In this document: positions 8,626-17,440 of the stretch, piece by piece
How the letters are laid out: each line of letters opens with the position of its first letter
Numbering within the stretch: position 1 is the stretch's first letter
NCBI GenBank assembly: GCA_030680855.1
Contig: JAUXUN010000071.1
Location: 1-44,395 of the forward strand
Source: Aestuariivirga sp.
Lineage (GTDB): Bacteria; Pseudomonadota; Alphaproteobacteria; Rhizobiales; Aestuariivirgaceae
Direction: 5' to 3'
DNA length: 44,395 nucleotides
The notes under the pieces: model-generated
What the model was told of the DNA's origin: nothing
The model's input: the letters and a program-made list of their open reading frames with translations, nothing else
Database searches by the model: none
Position numbers and translations under genes: made by a program

Positions 8626-10449
8626 ATGTCTGTCCATGCAATCGTCTCTGCGGTCACGGAGAAAATCATCGAGCGCAGCAAGCCCACGCGCAGCCGCTAT
8701 TTGGCGCGTATTAAGGTTGCGGCCAGCTCGCAACCCAAACGCAAGGCGCTGGGCTGCGCCAACCTCGCCCATGGCTTTGCCGCCTGCGGCCCCCATGACA
8801 AGAATGAGTTGCGCAGCGGCCAAGGCCCGAACCTTGGCATTGTCACCTCCTATAATGACATGCTTTCCGCTCACCAGCCTTTTGAAAATTACCCGCAAAT
8901 CATCCGCGATGCGGCCCGCGAGGCTGGCGGCACGGCGCAGGTCGCGGGCGGCGTTCCCGCCATGTGTGACGGCGTCACCCAGGGCGAAACCGGCATGGAA
9001 CTGTCGCTGTTTTCGCGCGACGTGATTGCCCTTTCAACCGCCGTGGCGTTGTCCCACCAGATGTTTGATGCCGCCGTTTACTTGGGTGTCTGCGACAAGA
9101 TCGTGCCGGGCCTGATCATTGGCGCACTGTCATTCGGTCATTTGCCGACCGTGTTCATTCCCGCCGGCCCCATGACCTCCGGCCTTCCCAATGATGACAA
9201 GGCCAAAGTCCGCCAGCTCTATGCCGAGGGCAAGGCTGACCGCGCCGCATTGCTCGAGGCGGAGGCCCAATCCTATCACGGCCCCGGCACCTGCACTTTC
9301 TACGGCACCGCCAATTCAAACCAGATGCTGATGGAAATCATGGGCCTTCATTTGCCCGGATCAACTTTCGTCAATCCCGGCACCACGCTTCGCGATCAAA
9401 TCACCAAGGCCTCCGCCAAGCAGGCCCTGTCGATCACGGCCCTCGGCAACAACTACACACCCATTGGCCGCATCTACGACGAGAAGGCCGTGGTGAACGG
9501 CGTTGTAGGTCTATTGGCAACCGGCGGCTCCACCAATCACACGCTGCACCTGATCGCCATGGCCGCCGCCGCCGGCATTGTGCTGACTTGGAAAGATCTT
9601 GCCGAACTTTCCCACGTCGTGCCGCTGATGACCCGCATCTATCCCAACGGCAAGGCCGATGTGAATCATTTCAATGCCGCTGGCGGCATGGGATTCCTCA
9701 TCCGCGAATTGTTGCACCGGGGCGTGCTCCATGAGGATGTCACCACCATCATGGGCACGGGACTCAAAGGCTATCTCGTTGAACCCAGGCTCAGCCGTGA
9801 TGGCGCCTTGGAATGGAAAGACGCCACTTCGGTCTCCCATGATGACACGGTTTTGCGCGGCTGCGAAAATCCGTTTCAAACCACCGGCGGCCTCAATGTA
9901 CTCGAGGGCCCACTTGGGCACGCCGTGATTAAGACCTCTTCAATCCCCGACGATCGCCATTTCATCGAGGCCCCAGCCCGCGTCTTTCATTCCCAGGAAG
10001 AACTGCACGCCGCTTTCAAGACAGGCGAACTTCACCGTGACCTGGTTGCTGTTGTGCGCTTCCAGGGCCCAAAGGCCAATGGCATGCCAGAGCTTCACCG
10101 CATGACACCGCCGCTCAGCGTGTTGCAGGACAAAGGGTTCCGCGTGGGACTCGTCACCGATGGCCGGATGTCCGGCGCATCAGGGAAAGTTCCGGCCGCC
10201 ATTCATGTGACACCCGAGGCCGCTGATGGCGGCGCCATTGCCAGGATCAGGGACGGCGATATCATCCGTATCGATGCGGACAATGGCCGCCTGGAAATTC
10301 TGGTGGATGCCAGGGAATTTGCGGCGCGCCTTCCAGCGACCGCCGATCTTTCAAAAAATGAGGAAGGCACGGGCCGCGAACTGTTCAAGGCCTTCCGGAA
10401 TCTCGCCGGCCGCGCCGACCAGGGCGCATCAATTTTCGAGGTTGCATGA
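8626..10449 (+). CDS. edd: Phosphogluconate dehydratase (Entner-Doudoroff dehydratase)
   Basis: Converts 6-phosphogluconate to 2-keto-3-deoxy-6-phosphogluconate using an iron-sulfur cluster. The 607-residue protein belongs to the IlvD/Edd family. Candidate cluster cysteines are C114 (in MCDGVTQ), C156 (in VCDK) and C223 (in [13 protein letters not shown]). The C-terminal half has the family motif [14 protein letters not shown] ribosome site (ggag) precedes the ATG at 8626. Edd is told apart from IlvD by the GTANSNQ region and by the setting between pgl and eda. Its stop overlaps the eda start by four bases. Confidence 0.97.
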   Translation: MSVHAIVSAVTEKIIERSKPTRSRYLARIKVAASSQPKRKALGCANLAHGFAACGPHDKNELRSGQGPNLGIVTSYNDMLSAHQPFENYPQIIRDAAREAGGTAQVAGGVPAMCDGVTQGETGMELSLFSRDVIALSTAVALSHQMFDAAVYLGVCDKIVPGLIIGALSFGHLPTVFIPAGPMTSGLPNDDKAKVRQLYAEGKADRAALLEAEAQSYHGPGTCTFYGTANSNQMLMEIMGLHLPGSTFVNPGTTLRDQITKASAKQALSITALGNNYTPIGRIYDEKAVVNGVVGLLATGGSTNHTLHLIAMAAAAGIVLTWKDLAELSHVVPLMTRIYPNGKADVNHFNAAGGMGFLIRELLHRGVLHEDVTTIMGTGLKGYLVEPRLSRDGALEWKDATSVSHDDTVLRGCENPFQTTGGLNVLEGPLGHAVIKTSSIPDDRHFIEAPARVFHSQEELHAAFKTGELHRDLVAVVRFQGPKANGMPELHRMTPPLSVLQDKGFRVGLVTDGRMSGASGKVPAAIHVTPEAADGGAIARIRDGDIIRIDADNGRLEILVDAREFAARLPATADLSKNEEGTGRELFKAFRNLAGRADQGASIFEVA

Positions 10450-11090
10450 TGACAAGGGATTTGCAGGCAGGCATTGAAGCCATTCTCAAGGCGGCCCCTG
10501 TCGTGCCCGTGATGGTGATTGAGCGCGTGGCCGATGCAGTGCCGTTGGCCCGCGCCCTTGTGAAGGGCGGCCTGTCGGTTCTCGAAATCACCCTGCGCAC
10601 CAATGCCGCCATCGAATCCATCCGCGCCATCATGGCGGAGGTTAAAGGCGCCGTTGTCGGCGTCGGCACGGTGATCACACCTGCCCAGATGGCTGATATG
10701 GACAAGTTGGGCTGTGCCTTTGCCGTTTCACCTGGCTCGTCGCCCCTGCTGCTTAACGCCGCAAAGGATATCGAAATGCCGCTGCTCCCCGGTGGTGTTA
10801 CCGCCTCGGAAGGCATGAATCTTCTCGAGCAGGGCTACAGTTTCCAGAAATTCTTCCCCGCCGAACCGGCAGGCGGCGCCGCTTATTTGGCGTCACTGGC
10901 GCAGCCCCTGCCGCAAATCCGCTTCTGCCCCACCGGCGGAATAACCCTGGAATCAGCCTCCAAGTACCTGAAACTCTCGAACGTCATCACGGTGGGCGGC
11001 TCATGGATGGTGCCGAAGAAATTGATCGAGGCCGGCGACTGGGCGGGAATAGAAGCGCTGGCCCGCGAGGCGTCCAATCTGAAGCGCTGA
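10446..11090 (+). CDS. eda: 2-keto-3-deoxy-6-phosphogluconate aldolase (KDPG aldolase)
   Basis: Cleaves KDPG to pyruvate and glyceraldehyde 3-phosphate, the last specific step of the Entner-Doudoroff pathway; the family can also act on 4-hydroxy-2-oxoglutarate. The 214 residues form a class I aldolase barrel, with the catalytic Glu in LEITLRT (E47) and the Schiff-base Lys in QKFFPA (K135). The start overlaps the edd stop (ATGA). A second in-frame ATG follows immediately, and either could be used. The gene ends at 11090, and the stop codon of the convergent DUF599 gene begins at 11091, so no terminator fits between them. Confidence 0.97.
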   Translation: MMTRDLQAGIEAILKAAPVVPVMVIERVADAVPLARALVKGGLSVLEITLRTNAAIESIRAIMAEVKGAVVGVGTVITPAQMADMDKLGCAFAVSPGSSPLLLNAAKDIEMPLLPGGVTASEGMNLLEQGYSFQKFFPAEPAGGAAYLASLAQPLPQIRFCPTGGITLESASKYLKLSNVITVGGSWMVPKKLIEAGDWAGIEALAREASNLKR

Positions 11091-11804
11091 TTACTTCTTC
11101 AAGTCTCCCATCGCATCAACATAGCGTTCGATTGCCAGCGCCGTGGTGGAAAATCCCTGGCGGTAGAGCAGCAGCCCGCTCATCGCCGCCGTCATGACCA
11201 TGCAGGCGTAGGGACCTACAAAGAGGAAGAACGCCGCCAGCGCGAAGTAATAACCGCGAATGCCGTTGTTCAGGCTTTTCACCGCTTCGGTCATCACTGT
11301 CGCCGTCTCCAAAACCATGATTTTTGACTGGGGATCATCGCCCGGCGCTTCGCTCAACCCGCCGATCATCGCCAGCGTATAGGCCAGTTTCCGCAGCGCA
11401 TAGGTGAAGGAGAAAAAGCAGATCGCCATGATCAGGGTAAGCGTCACGAAATAGATGGTGAAAAGTTCCAGGCTGATGATGGGTACGAATTTAATCTCCA
11501 TCACCGCCGCATAAAGCCTGCTGATATTGGCGAGCGTACCCAGAAGGCCCGCCAGCACCAGCAGCGTGGCCGATCCAAAGAAGGCCATGGAATTGGAAAT
11601 ATGCCCCATCATCAGCGCATCGAAAGTGCGGTGGTCGCGGTGGGTTTGCAGCAGCATGCGCATCCAGCGCATGCGCACCACATGCAGTTGCGCGTTCAGG
11701 GTGCCGCGCCCAAGGGCGCTGAGGATCGGGCTGTAAAGCCCCCACATGGCGAAAATCAGGGCAATTGCAAGAATGCGCGGCAGGTCAAGGTCAGTTGGCA
11801 ACAT
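11091..11804 (-). CDS. DUF599 family integral membrane protein
   Basis: A 237-residue membrane protein of unknown function that I assign to the DUF599 family from its overall pattern. Hydrophobic segments appear at about 8-28, 72-92, 117-142 and 195-218. A basic stretch with HVVRMRWMRML follows the first segment, and GHISNSMAFFGS precedes the second. The ATG at 11804 has a strong ribosome site (aaggag) that overlaps the end of prfC, so the two genes are almost certainly co-transcribed. It converges on eda with no spacer. Nothing in the sequence reveals a substrate or partner. Confidence 0.8.
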   Translation of the reverse strand: MLPTDLDLPRILAIALIFAMWGLYSPILSALGRGTLNAQLHVVRMRWMRMLLQTHRDHRTFDALMMGHISNSMAFFGSATLLVLAGLLGTLANISRLYAAVMEIKFVPIISLELFTIYFVTLTLIMAICFFSFTYALRKLAYTLAMIGGLSEAPGDDPQSKIMVLETATVMTEAVKSLNNGIRGYYFALAAFFLFVGPYACMVMTAAMSGLLLYRQGFSTTALAIERYVDAMGDLKK

Positions 11805-11816
11805 GATGTTTGCTCC

Positions 11817-13400
11817 TTAGGCGGCCTTGTGCATTTCCTTGATTTCGGTGGCCTTGATGTCGGGCGCCCGTTCCAGCGTGTAGTTAAGGCTGAAGGCTGA
11901 TTGTGCCATCAACACGGGCGAACCATCAAGGTCATTGGCAATCGAAAAGCGGTTTGCCATGATGAAATCATCCAGTTTCTTGGGATCATCGCAGGCAATC
12001 CAGCGCATCACTTCGTGCCGCGTCGTTTCAAACTCGACCGGCACGCCATATTCATTTGCCAGACGGTCGGCCAGCACATCAAGCTGCAAGGCGCCCACCA
12101 CCCCCACAACGGCGGCCGAGCCATCCGCCGGGATAAAGAGCTGCACCACACCTTCTTCGGCAAGCTCTTCCAGGGCGCTGCGCAGCTTCTTGGCCTTCAT
12201 CGGATCGCCGAGCTTCACCCGGCGCAGGATTTCCGGCGCGAAGCTTGGTACGCCCGTGAAAACAATGTCCTCACCTTCCGTCAGCGTATCGCCAATGCGC
12301 AGCACACCATGATTGGGAATGCCCACAACATCGCCGGCAAAGGCTTCCTCGGCCAGCGAGCGGTCCTGGGCAAAGAAAAATTGCGGGGCATTGAGCGCAA
12401 GGGACTTTCCGGTGCGGACAATCTTGACCCGCATGCCGCGCGTCAGCTTGCCGGAAGCAAGCCGCATGAAGGCGATGCGGTCCCGGTGGTTGGGATCCAT
12501 GTTGGCTTGTATCTTGAATACAATGCCGGTCATTTTGCCTTCGTTCGCGTGAACCACGCGCTGCCGGGCCTGCTGGTCGCGCGGCGGCGGCGCATGGGCA
12601 ATGAGCGTATCGAGAAGATCGCGCACCCCGAAGTTTCGCAGCGCCGAGCCAAAAAGCACCGGCGACAGGTGCCCTTCAAGGAAGGAGGCCCGGTCAAAGC
12701 TGTGGCAAAGGTCGCGCACCAGTTCCATCTCGTCGCGCCAGGTCGCAAGTTGCGGCGGCGTCAGCAGGGTGGTGAACAGGGGATCATCAGGGCCGGACAC
12801 CGGCTGCCCGGCGGGGTCTTCGTCAAGCCGCCGGACCCGTGGCGTATTGAGGTCATAGGTGCCCACAAAAGTCCGGCCCAGGCCGATGGGCCACACCATG
12901 GGCGCAACCGTCAGCGCCAGGCCCTTTTCAATCTCGTCTAGAAGGTCAAGCGGTTCACGGGTGTCACGATCCATCTTGTTGATGAAGGTGATGATCGGAA
13001 TGTCGCGCAGGCGGCAGATTTCGAAAAGCTTGCGGGTGCGCGCTTCAATGCCCTTGGCCCCGTCGATCACCATCACCGCCGCATCAACCGCTGTCAGTGT
13101 GCGGTAGGTATCCTCGGAAAAGTCCTCGTGGCCCGGCGTATCCAGCAAGTTGAACACGCAGTTATTGTATTCAAAGGTCATGACCGACGTGACCACCGAT
13201 ATGCCGCGCGCCCGCTCGATCGACATCCAGTCCGAGCGTGTCCGCCGCCGGTCGCCCTTGGCCCGCACTTGCCCCGCGAGCTGGATGGCGCCGCCGAAAA
13301 GCAGAAGTTTTTCGGTGAGCGTGGTTTTGCCGGCATCCGGATGGGAAATGATGGCAAAGGTCCGCCGGCGCGAGACCTCTGAAGCTATTTGATCGGTCAC
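11817..13400 (-). CDS. prfC: Peptide chain release factor 3
   Basis: RF3 is a translational GTPase that removes RF1 or RF2 from the ribosome after peptide release. The 527 residues are close to the usual 529. The G1 motif is SHPDAGKTT (19-27), followed by the switch segment ARGISVVTSVM, the G3 motif DTPGHEDFSEDTYRT and the G4 motif NKMD. The RF3 group is distinguished from EF-G and LepA by the KGDRRRTRSDWM insert after G1. The start is GTG at 13400, with ggaaa upstream; no in-frame ATG would retain the conserved N-terminus. Downstream lies the DUF599 gene after 12 bp. Confidence 0.96.
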   Translation of the reverse strand: MTDQIASEVSRRRTFAIISHPDAGKTTLTEKLLLFGGAIQLAGQVRAKGDRRRTRSDWMSIERARGISVVTSVMTFEYNNCVFNLLDTPGHEDFSEDTYRTLTAVDAAVMVIDGAKGIEARTRKLFEICRLRDIPIITFINKMDRDTREPLDLLDEIEKGLALTVAPMVWPIGLGRTFVGTYDLNTPRVRRLDEDPAGQPVSGPDDPLFTTLLTPPQLATWRDEMELVRDLCHSFDRASFLEGHLSPVLFGSALRNFGVRDLLDTLIAHAPPPRDQQARQRVVHANEGKMTGIVFKIQANMDPNHRDRIAFMRLASGKLTRGMRVKIVRTGKSLALNAPQFFFAQDRSLAEEAFAGDVVGIPNHGVLRIGDTLTEGEDIVFTGVPSFAPEILRRVKLGDPMKAKKLRSALEELAEEGVVQLFIPADGSAAVVGVVGALQLDVLADRLANEYGVPVEFETTRHEVMRWIACDDPKKLDDFIMANRFSIANDLDGSPVLMAQSAFSLNYTLERAPDIKATEIKEMHKAA

Positions 13401-13461
13401 GGAATTTCCAACTGGTTGAATTAAAACCGCTTCCTAGCGGAAGTCATGGCGATTGGCCAGA

Positions 13462-13508
13462 CCACTGCCGCTCTTGCCCTCTAACGCTGGCCGTGGCAGT
13501 GGAGGGCA
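13462..13508 (+). promoter_or_regulatory. Mutually exclusive hairpins in the glk leader
   Basis: Two inverted repeats interlock just before glk. CCACTGCC (13462-13469) pairs with GGCAGTGG (13495-13502), and TGCCCTC (13475-13481) pairs with GAGGGCA (13502-13508). The two right arms are adjacent and share one base, so the helices compete or stack. The second arm ends next to the likely ribosome site (agagga, about 13508-13513). A control role is inference. Confidence 0.35.
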
Positions 13509-13517
13509 GAGGATAGA

Positions 13518-14459
13518 ATGACGGAATTTGCACTTGTCGGCGACATCGGGGGCACCAACTCCCGCTTTGGTTTGGTTAAGCAGGGTTCCATGGCGATCCA
13601 GCACATGGAGGCCCTGCGCAACGACAATTTCCCGTCGCTTGAAGGGGCAATTCAGCAGTATTTGCGTAACAGGGAAGTCACTTCACTATCGTCTGCCGCC
13701 ATTGCCGTGGCCGCCCCGGTTGACCGCGAGCACATTTCCCTGACCAACTACGACTGGTCATTTACCAACGAAAGCCTGCGGCTGGCCGCCAAGGCGAGAC
13801 ATCTCAGGTTGTTGAATGACTATGAGGCGCTCGCCCTTTCCCTCCCCCATCTCAAGGGCGATGACCTGGTCCAGATAGGCGGGCAGGAATCACCGGTCCC
13901 CAGGCTCAAAATCGTCATGGGACCCGGCACCGGCCTCGGCATGGCAGCCCTGGCGCCCCTGCCGCAAGGCGGCTGGATGGCGCTGCCCGGCGAACTTGGC
14001 CAGGTGACGCTGCCAACGGTGACGCGCGAGGAATTTGACCTGCGCGAGCGCATGAAAAAACCCGGCAGCCTATTTATCGCCGAAGATGCGGTCAGCGGCA
14101 GCGGCCTTTATTTGATTTACAAGACACTTTCTCCCCAGGGAAAATTAACCAGTCCCGAAGCTGTCATTCGGGCAGCCCTGAAGGGGCAGGACGCGGTGGC
14201 CGTCAAAACCCTCGATCAATTCATTTCATGGCTGGCGCGCATTTCCGGCGATGCGGCCATGGCGCTGCAGGCCCGCGGCGGCGTCTATCTCGCAGGCGGC
14301 ATCGCCCCTTCCATAATTGATAAGCTGAAGAGCGGTTCCTTCCGCGCCCTATTCGAGGACAAGGGCAAGCTTTCGGACATCATGCGGCCCATTCCCGTCT
14401 ACGTCATTGTCGACAAGTTTCCGGCTTTCAAGGGATGCGCCGCATCCCTTGCCCAGTGA
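13518..14459 (+). CDS. glk: Glucokinase
   Basis: Phosphorylates glucose to glucose 6-phosphate with ATP, supplying the zwf reaction encoded 7 kb upstream. The 313-residue product belongs to the proteobacterial glucokinase family, with phosphate-1 motif GDIGGTNSR (8-16), a conserved LLNDYEALALSLP segment, GPGTGLGMA and the LPGELGQV region with its conserved glutamate. The ATG at 13518 follows agagga. The nicotinamidase gene begins 7 bp after the stop, suggesting co-transcription. The gene is separated from eda by the oppositely oriented prfC and DUF599 genes, so it must have its own promoter. Confidence 0.95.
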   Translation: MTEFALVGDIGGTNSRFGLVKQGSMAIQHMEALRNDNFPSLEGAIQQYLRNREVTSLSSAAIAVAAPVDREHISLTNYDWSFTNESLRLAAKARHLRLLNDYEALALSLPHLKGDDLVQIGGQESPVPRLKIVMGPGTGLGMAALAPLPQGGWMALPGELGQVTLPTVTREEFDLRERMKKPGSLFIAEDAVSGSGLYLIYKTLSPQGKLTSPEAVIRAALKGQDAVAVKTLDQFISWLARISGDAAMALQARGGVYLAGGIAPSIIDKLKSGSFRALFEDKGKLSDIMRPIPVYVIVDKFPAFKGCAASLAQ

Positions 14460-14466
14460 GGTTGCC

Positions 14467-15075
14467 ATGCAGACCAGTGAAAACGAAATTCTTCTCGTTG
14501 TCGACATACAGTATGATTTTTGCTCAGGCGGAAAACTGGCCGTGCCCGATGCCGATGAAGTGGTTCCCCTCATCAATGATTTCGCAAAAAATTTCAAACA
14601 CGTCGTAATGACCCAGGACTGGCATCCCGCCGGGCACTCCTCTTTTGCATCATCGCACCCCGGCAAGGAAATTTTCTCGGAAATTGAGATGCCCTATGGC
14701 CCGCAAACCCTGTGGCCGGACCACTGCATTCAGGGAAGCCATGGTTCTGCTTTCCACCGGCTTCTGGATATCCCCCAGACCGAGCTTATTGTGCGCAAAG
14801 GCTTCCGCCATGAGGTCGATTCCTATTCGGCCTTCTTTGAAAACGACCATGTGACGCCAACCGGCCTCGGCGGTTATTTGAAGGAACGGGGCTTCACCCG
14901 GATTTTTTGCGTTGGCCTCGCCTTCGACTATTGCGTGCGCTATTCGGCGGAGGACGCGAAAAACCTGGGCTTTGATACGGTGGTGATCGAAGAGGCCTGC
15001 AAGGCCATTGATCTCAACGGCTCGGCCAATGCCACCCGCAAACTGTTCCGCGAGCGGGGCATTGAATTGATATGA
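14467..15075 (+). CDS. pncA: Nicotinamidase (isochorismatase-fold amidase)
   Basis: Deamidates nicotinamide to nicotinate for NAD+ salvage; family members also hydrolyse pyrazinamide. The 202-residue protein carries the catalytic triad expected for PncA: D13 in VVDIQYDF, K111 in VRKGF and C156 in AFDYCVRYSA. Metal-binding candidates are the Asp and His residues around QDWHPAGHSSF. I start it at ATG 14467, which gives the usual short N-terminus; a longer frame opens at 14407 inside glk. It follows glk by 7 bp and converges on the aldehyde dehydrogenase gene, leaving 16 bp between the stops and no visible terminator. Confidence 0.93.
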   Translation: MQTSENEILLVVDIQYDFCSGGKLAVPDADEVVPLINDFAKNFKHVVMTQDWHPAGHSSFASSHPGKEIFSEIEMPYGPQTLWPDHCIQGSHGSAFHRLLDIPQTELIVRKGFRHEVDSYSAFFENDHVTPTGLGGYLKERGFTRIFCVGLAFDYCVRYSAEDAKNLGFDTVVIEEACKAIDLNGSANATRKLFRERGIELI

Positions 15076-15091
15076 GTTGTATCACTGCCGC

Positions 15092-16531
15092 TTAACCCGC
15101 AAGCGTATAAGCCGTCTTGACCGACGTGTAGAAATCAGCCGCGAAGCGGCCCTGTTCGCGCGCCCCGTAGCTTGAGCCTTTGCGCCCGCCGAACGGCACG
15201 TGATAATCCACGCCCGCCGTCGGCAGGTTGACCATCACCATGCCCGCCGCAGAATTCTTGCGGAAGTCCGTGGCATATTTCAGCGAAGTCGTGAAAATGC
15301 CGGAGGACAAGCCGAAAGCCGTGTCATTGGCAACTGCAAGCGCCTCGTCGTAGCTCCCCACCTTGATGACGGAGGCCACGGGGCCAAAGACTTCTTCACG
15401 GTTGATCCGCATCTCGTTCTTTGTGTTCGTGAACAGGGCAGGCGACAGGTAATGCCCCTTGGTGTCACGGTTCAGGCGCTCACCGCCCCAGGCCAGTTCG
15501 CCACCTTCTTTTCTGGCGATGCCGATGTATTTCTCATCCTGAGCCATCTGGTTTTCGTCAACAACGGGGCCAACTTGCGTTCCGTCCTTCAGCGCGTTGT
15601 CCACCTTCAACGCCTTCATGGCGGTAACCATCCTGTCAACAAAGGCATCATGGATTTTGCTTTGAACGACGAACCTTGACGAAGCCGTGCAGCGCTGCCC
15701 AGTCTGATAGAATGCGCCATCGATGGAAGCGGCAACCGCCGCATCGATGTTCGCGTCATCAAGAACCACCAGCGGATTCTTGCCGCCCATTTCCAGCTGA
15801 TACTTGGCGCCGCGCCCTGAGCACGCCAGAGCAACCTTGGCGCCCGTCTCTACGGAGCCGGTAAACGATATGGCGTTCACGCCGCGTGAATCGAGCATGG
15901 TCTGCCCCACCACCGAACCGCGCCCCATGACCAGGTTCAGCACGCCCTTGGGCAGTCCGGCGCGCGACAGGATTTCAACCAGGGCCCAAGCCGTGCCGGG
16001 CACGAGGTCGGCTGGTTTGAACACGACGGTATTTCCAAAGGCGAGCGCCGGGGCCAATTTCCACGCCGGAATGGCAATGGGAAAATTCCACGGGCAGATG
16101 AGGCCAACCACACCAAGCGGCTCGCGGGTGATGGCGACATCCACGCCGGCCCGCACTGACGCCACGGAAACGCCTTCAATGCGCAGCGCCTCCTGAGCGT
16201 AGAATTTGAAAATCTGGGCGGCTCGCATGGTCTCGGCAATGCCGTTGGCCAAGGGCTTTCCTTCTTCGCGCGACAGCAGCCGGCCGATTTCTTCCCGCCG
16301 CGCCAAGAGCTCAATGCCCGCAATTTCCAGAATATCGGCCCTTTGTTGCGGTGTTGTTGCAGCCCAACCGGGGGCTGCTGCCTGTGCTGCGGCAATGGCG
16401 GCTTCGGTTTGCCCCTTGTCGGCCTGCGCATACTCGCCAACGATGTCGGTGACATCGGAAGGATTGATGTTTTCCTTGGCGCCCGTGCCCGCAACCCATT
16501 CGCCATTGATGAAATTCTTGTGTAACGCCAT
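15092..16531 (-). CDS. NAD(P)-dependent aldehyde dehydrogenase, possibly alpha-ketoglutaric semialdehyde dehydrogenase
   Basis: An aldehyde dehydrogenase superfamily enzyme of 479 residues, oxidising an aldehyde to its acid. Cofactor motif PWNFPIAIPAWK is present, with the general base E247 in LEMGGKNP and the catalytic nucleophile C281 in GQRCTAS. The overall pattern resembles the alpha-ketoglutaric semialdehyde / succinate semialdehyde dehydrogenase branch, which takes part in breakdown of pentoses, sugar acids or hydroxyproline; the substrate cannot be fixed by eye. The ATG at 16531 follows a good ribosome site (caggagc). It is divergent from a hydroxyacid dehydrogenase gene across only 60 bp, so the two may be regulated together. 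Confidence 0.88.
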   Translation of the reverse strand: MALHKNFINGEWVAGTGAKENINPSDVTDIVGEYAQADKGQTEAAIAAAQAAAPGWAATTPQQRADILEIAGIELLARREEIGRLLSREEGKPLANGIAETMRAAQIFKFYAQEALRIEGVSVASVRAGVDVAITREPLGVVGLICPWNFPIAIPAWKLAPALAFGNTVVFKPADLVPGTAWALVEILSRAGLPKGVLNLVMGRGSVVGQTMLDSRGVNAISFTGSVETGAKVALACSGRGAKYQLEMGGKNPLVVLDDANIDAAVAASIDGAFYQTGQRCTASSRFVVQSKIHDAFVDRMVTAMKALKVDNALKDGTQVGPVVDENQMAQDEKYIGIARKEGGELAWGGERLNRDTKGHYLSPALFTNTKNEMRINREEVFGPVASVIKVGSYDEALAVANDTAFGLSSGIFTTSLKYATDFRKNSAAGMVMVNLPTAGVDYHVPFGGRKGSSYGAREQGRFAADFYTSVKTAYTLAG

Positions 16532-16591
16532 GGTGCAATTTGCTCCTGTTTGAAGGGGCAGAAACTAGCATGGGACGGGGTGGAGGCAAGC

Positions 16592-17440
16592 ATGAGAATT
16601 GGTTTCATAGGTGTTGGGCTAATGGGGCATGGCATGGTGCTCAACCTGCTGAAAGGCGGCCATGAGGTTCACGCCATTGCCCACCGTAACCGGGTGCCCA
16701 TTGAGGATTTGCTCGCCAAAAGCGCTCGCGAAGCCGCCAGTTTGAACGAAATCGCTCACACCAGTGACTGCATTATGCTCTGCCTTTCCTCCTCAAAAAT
16801 TGTTGAGGAGACCGTGGCCGCCCTGAAGCCTGGCTTGCGCTTCGGGCAGATCATCATCGATACGAGCACTTCGGAGCCTGAGTCGACCCGCCGTCTGGCA
16901 GGCAAATTGGCACTTCTGGGAGTTGCCTATGCCGATGCGCCAATGACAGGCGGTCCCGAACAGGCTGCAAGCGCCGAACTTGGCGTGCTCTGCGGCGCCA
17001 GCCCTGAAACATTTCGAGCCATTTTACCTGTGCTGTCCTGCTTCGCCACGACTATTCGTCACATGGGGCCCGTGGGCTCCGGCCATGCCGCCAAGCTCAT
17101 TTCCAATTTCCTTGTCACCGGCATGATTGCCCTCGTGGCGCAGGCCTTTGAAACCGCCCGCAAGGCCGATATCGACTGGCGCAATCTTTATGACGTCATG
17201 CTGAATGGTTCAGGCAATTCCGGCGTGTTGCGCAAGATGGTGGCCCCGGCCCTTGACGGAGACTTCGAAGGCTACCGGTTTTCCCTGGCCAATGCCGCCA
17301 AGGACATTGGTTATTTCAAGTCCCTCGCATCCGGCCTCGGCCTGGAAACTTCGCTGGCCGATGCCGTCGAAGACGTATTCTCGGCTGCAATTGCCAGGGG
17401 ACATGGCCAAAGGAACGTAAGCCATTTGCTGGACTTATGA
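16592..17440 (+). CDS. NAD(P)-dependent beta-hydroxyacid dehydrogenase (3-hydroxyisobutyrate dehydrogenase family)
   Basis: A 282-residue oxidoreductase of the 3-hydroxyisobutyrate / tartronate semialdehyde reductase / GarR family. The Rossmann motif GFIGVGLMG is at residues 4-12, the conserved substrate segment reads DAPMTGGPEQAASAELGVLCG, and the catalytic Lys is K168 in GSGHAAKLISN. ATG 16592 has ggagg seven bases upstream and is a better start than the longer frame at 16550. It diverges from the aldehyde dehydrogenase, so the two may act on the same catabolic intermediate (inference). Its last six bases overlap the stop of the convergent EamA gene. Confidence 0.9.
   Translation: MRIGFIGVGLMGHGMVLNLLKGGHEVHAIAHRNRVPIEDLLAKSAREAASLNEIAHTSDCIMLCLSSSKIVEETVAALKPGLRFGQIIIDTSTSEPESTRRLAGKLALLGVAYADAPMTGGPEQAASAELGVLCGASPETFRAILPVLSCFATTIRHMGPVGSGHAAKLISNFLVTGMIALVAQAFETARKADIDWRNLYDVMLNGSGNSGVLRKMVAPALDGDFEGYRFSLANAAKDIGYFKSLASGLGLETSLADAVEDVFSAAIARGHGQRNVSHLLDL

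Noticed and set aside
11901-12941. 346-codon open frame on the plus strand
   Set aside because: Antisense to prfC and without recognisable motifs.
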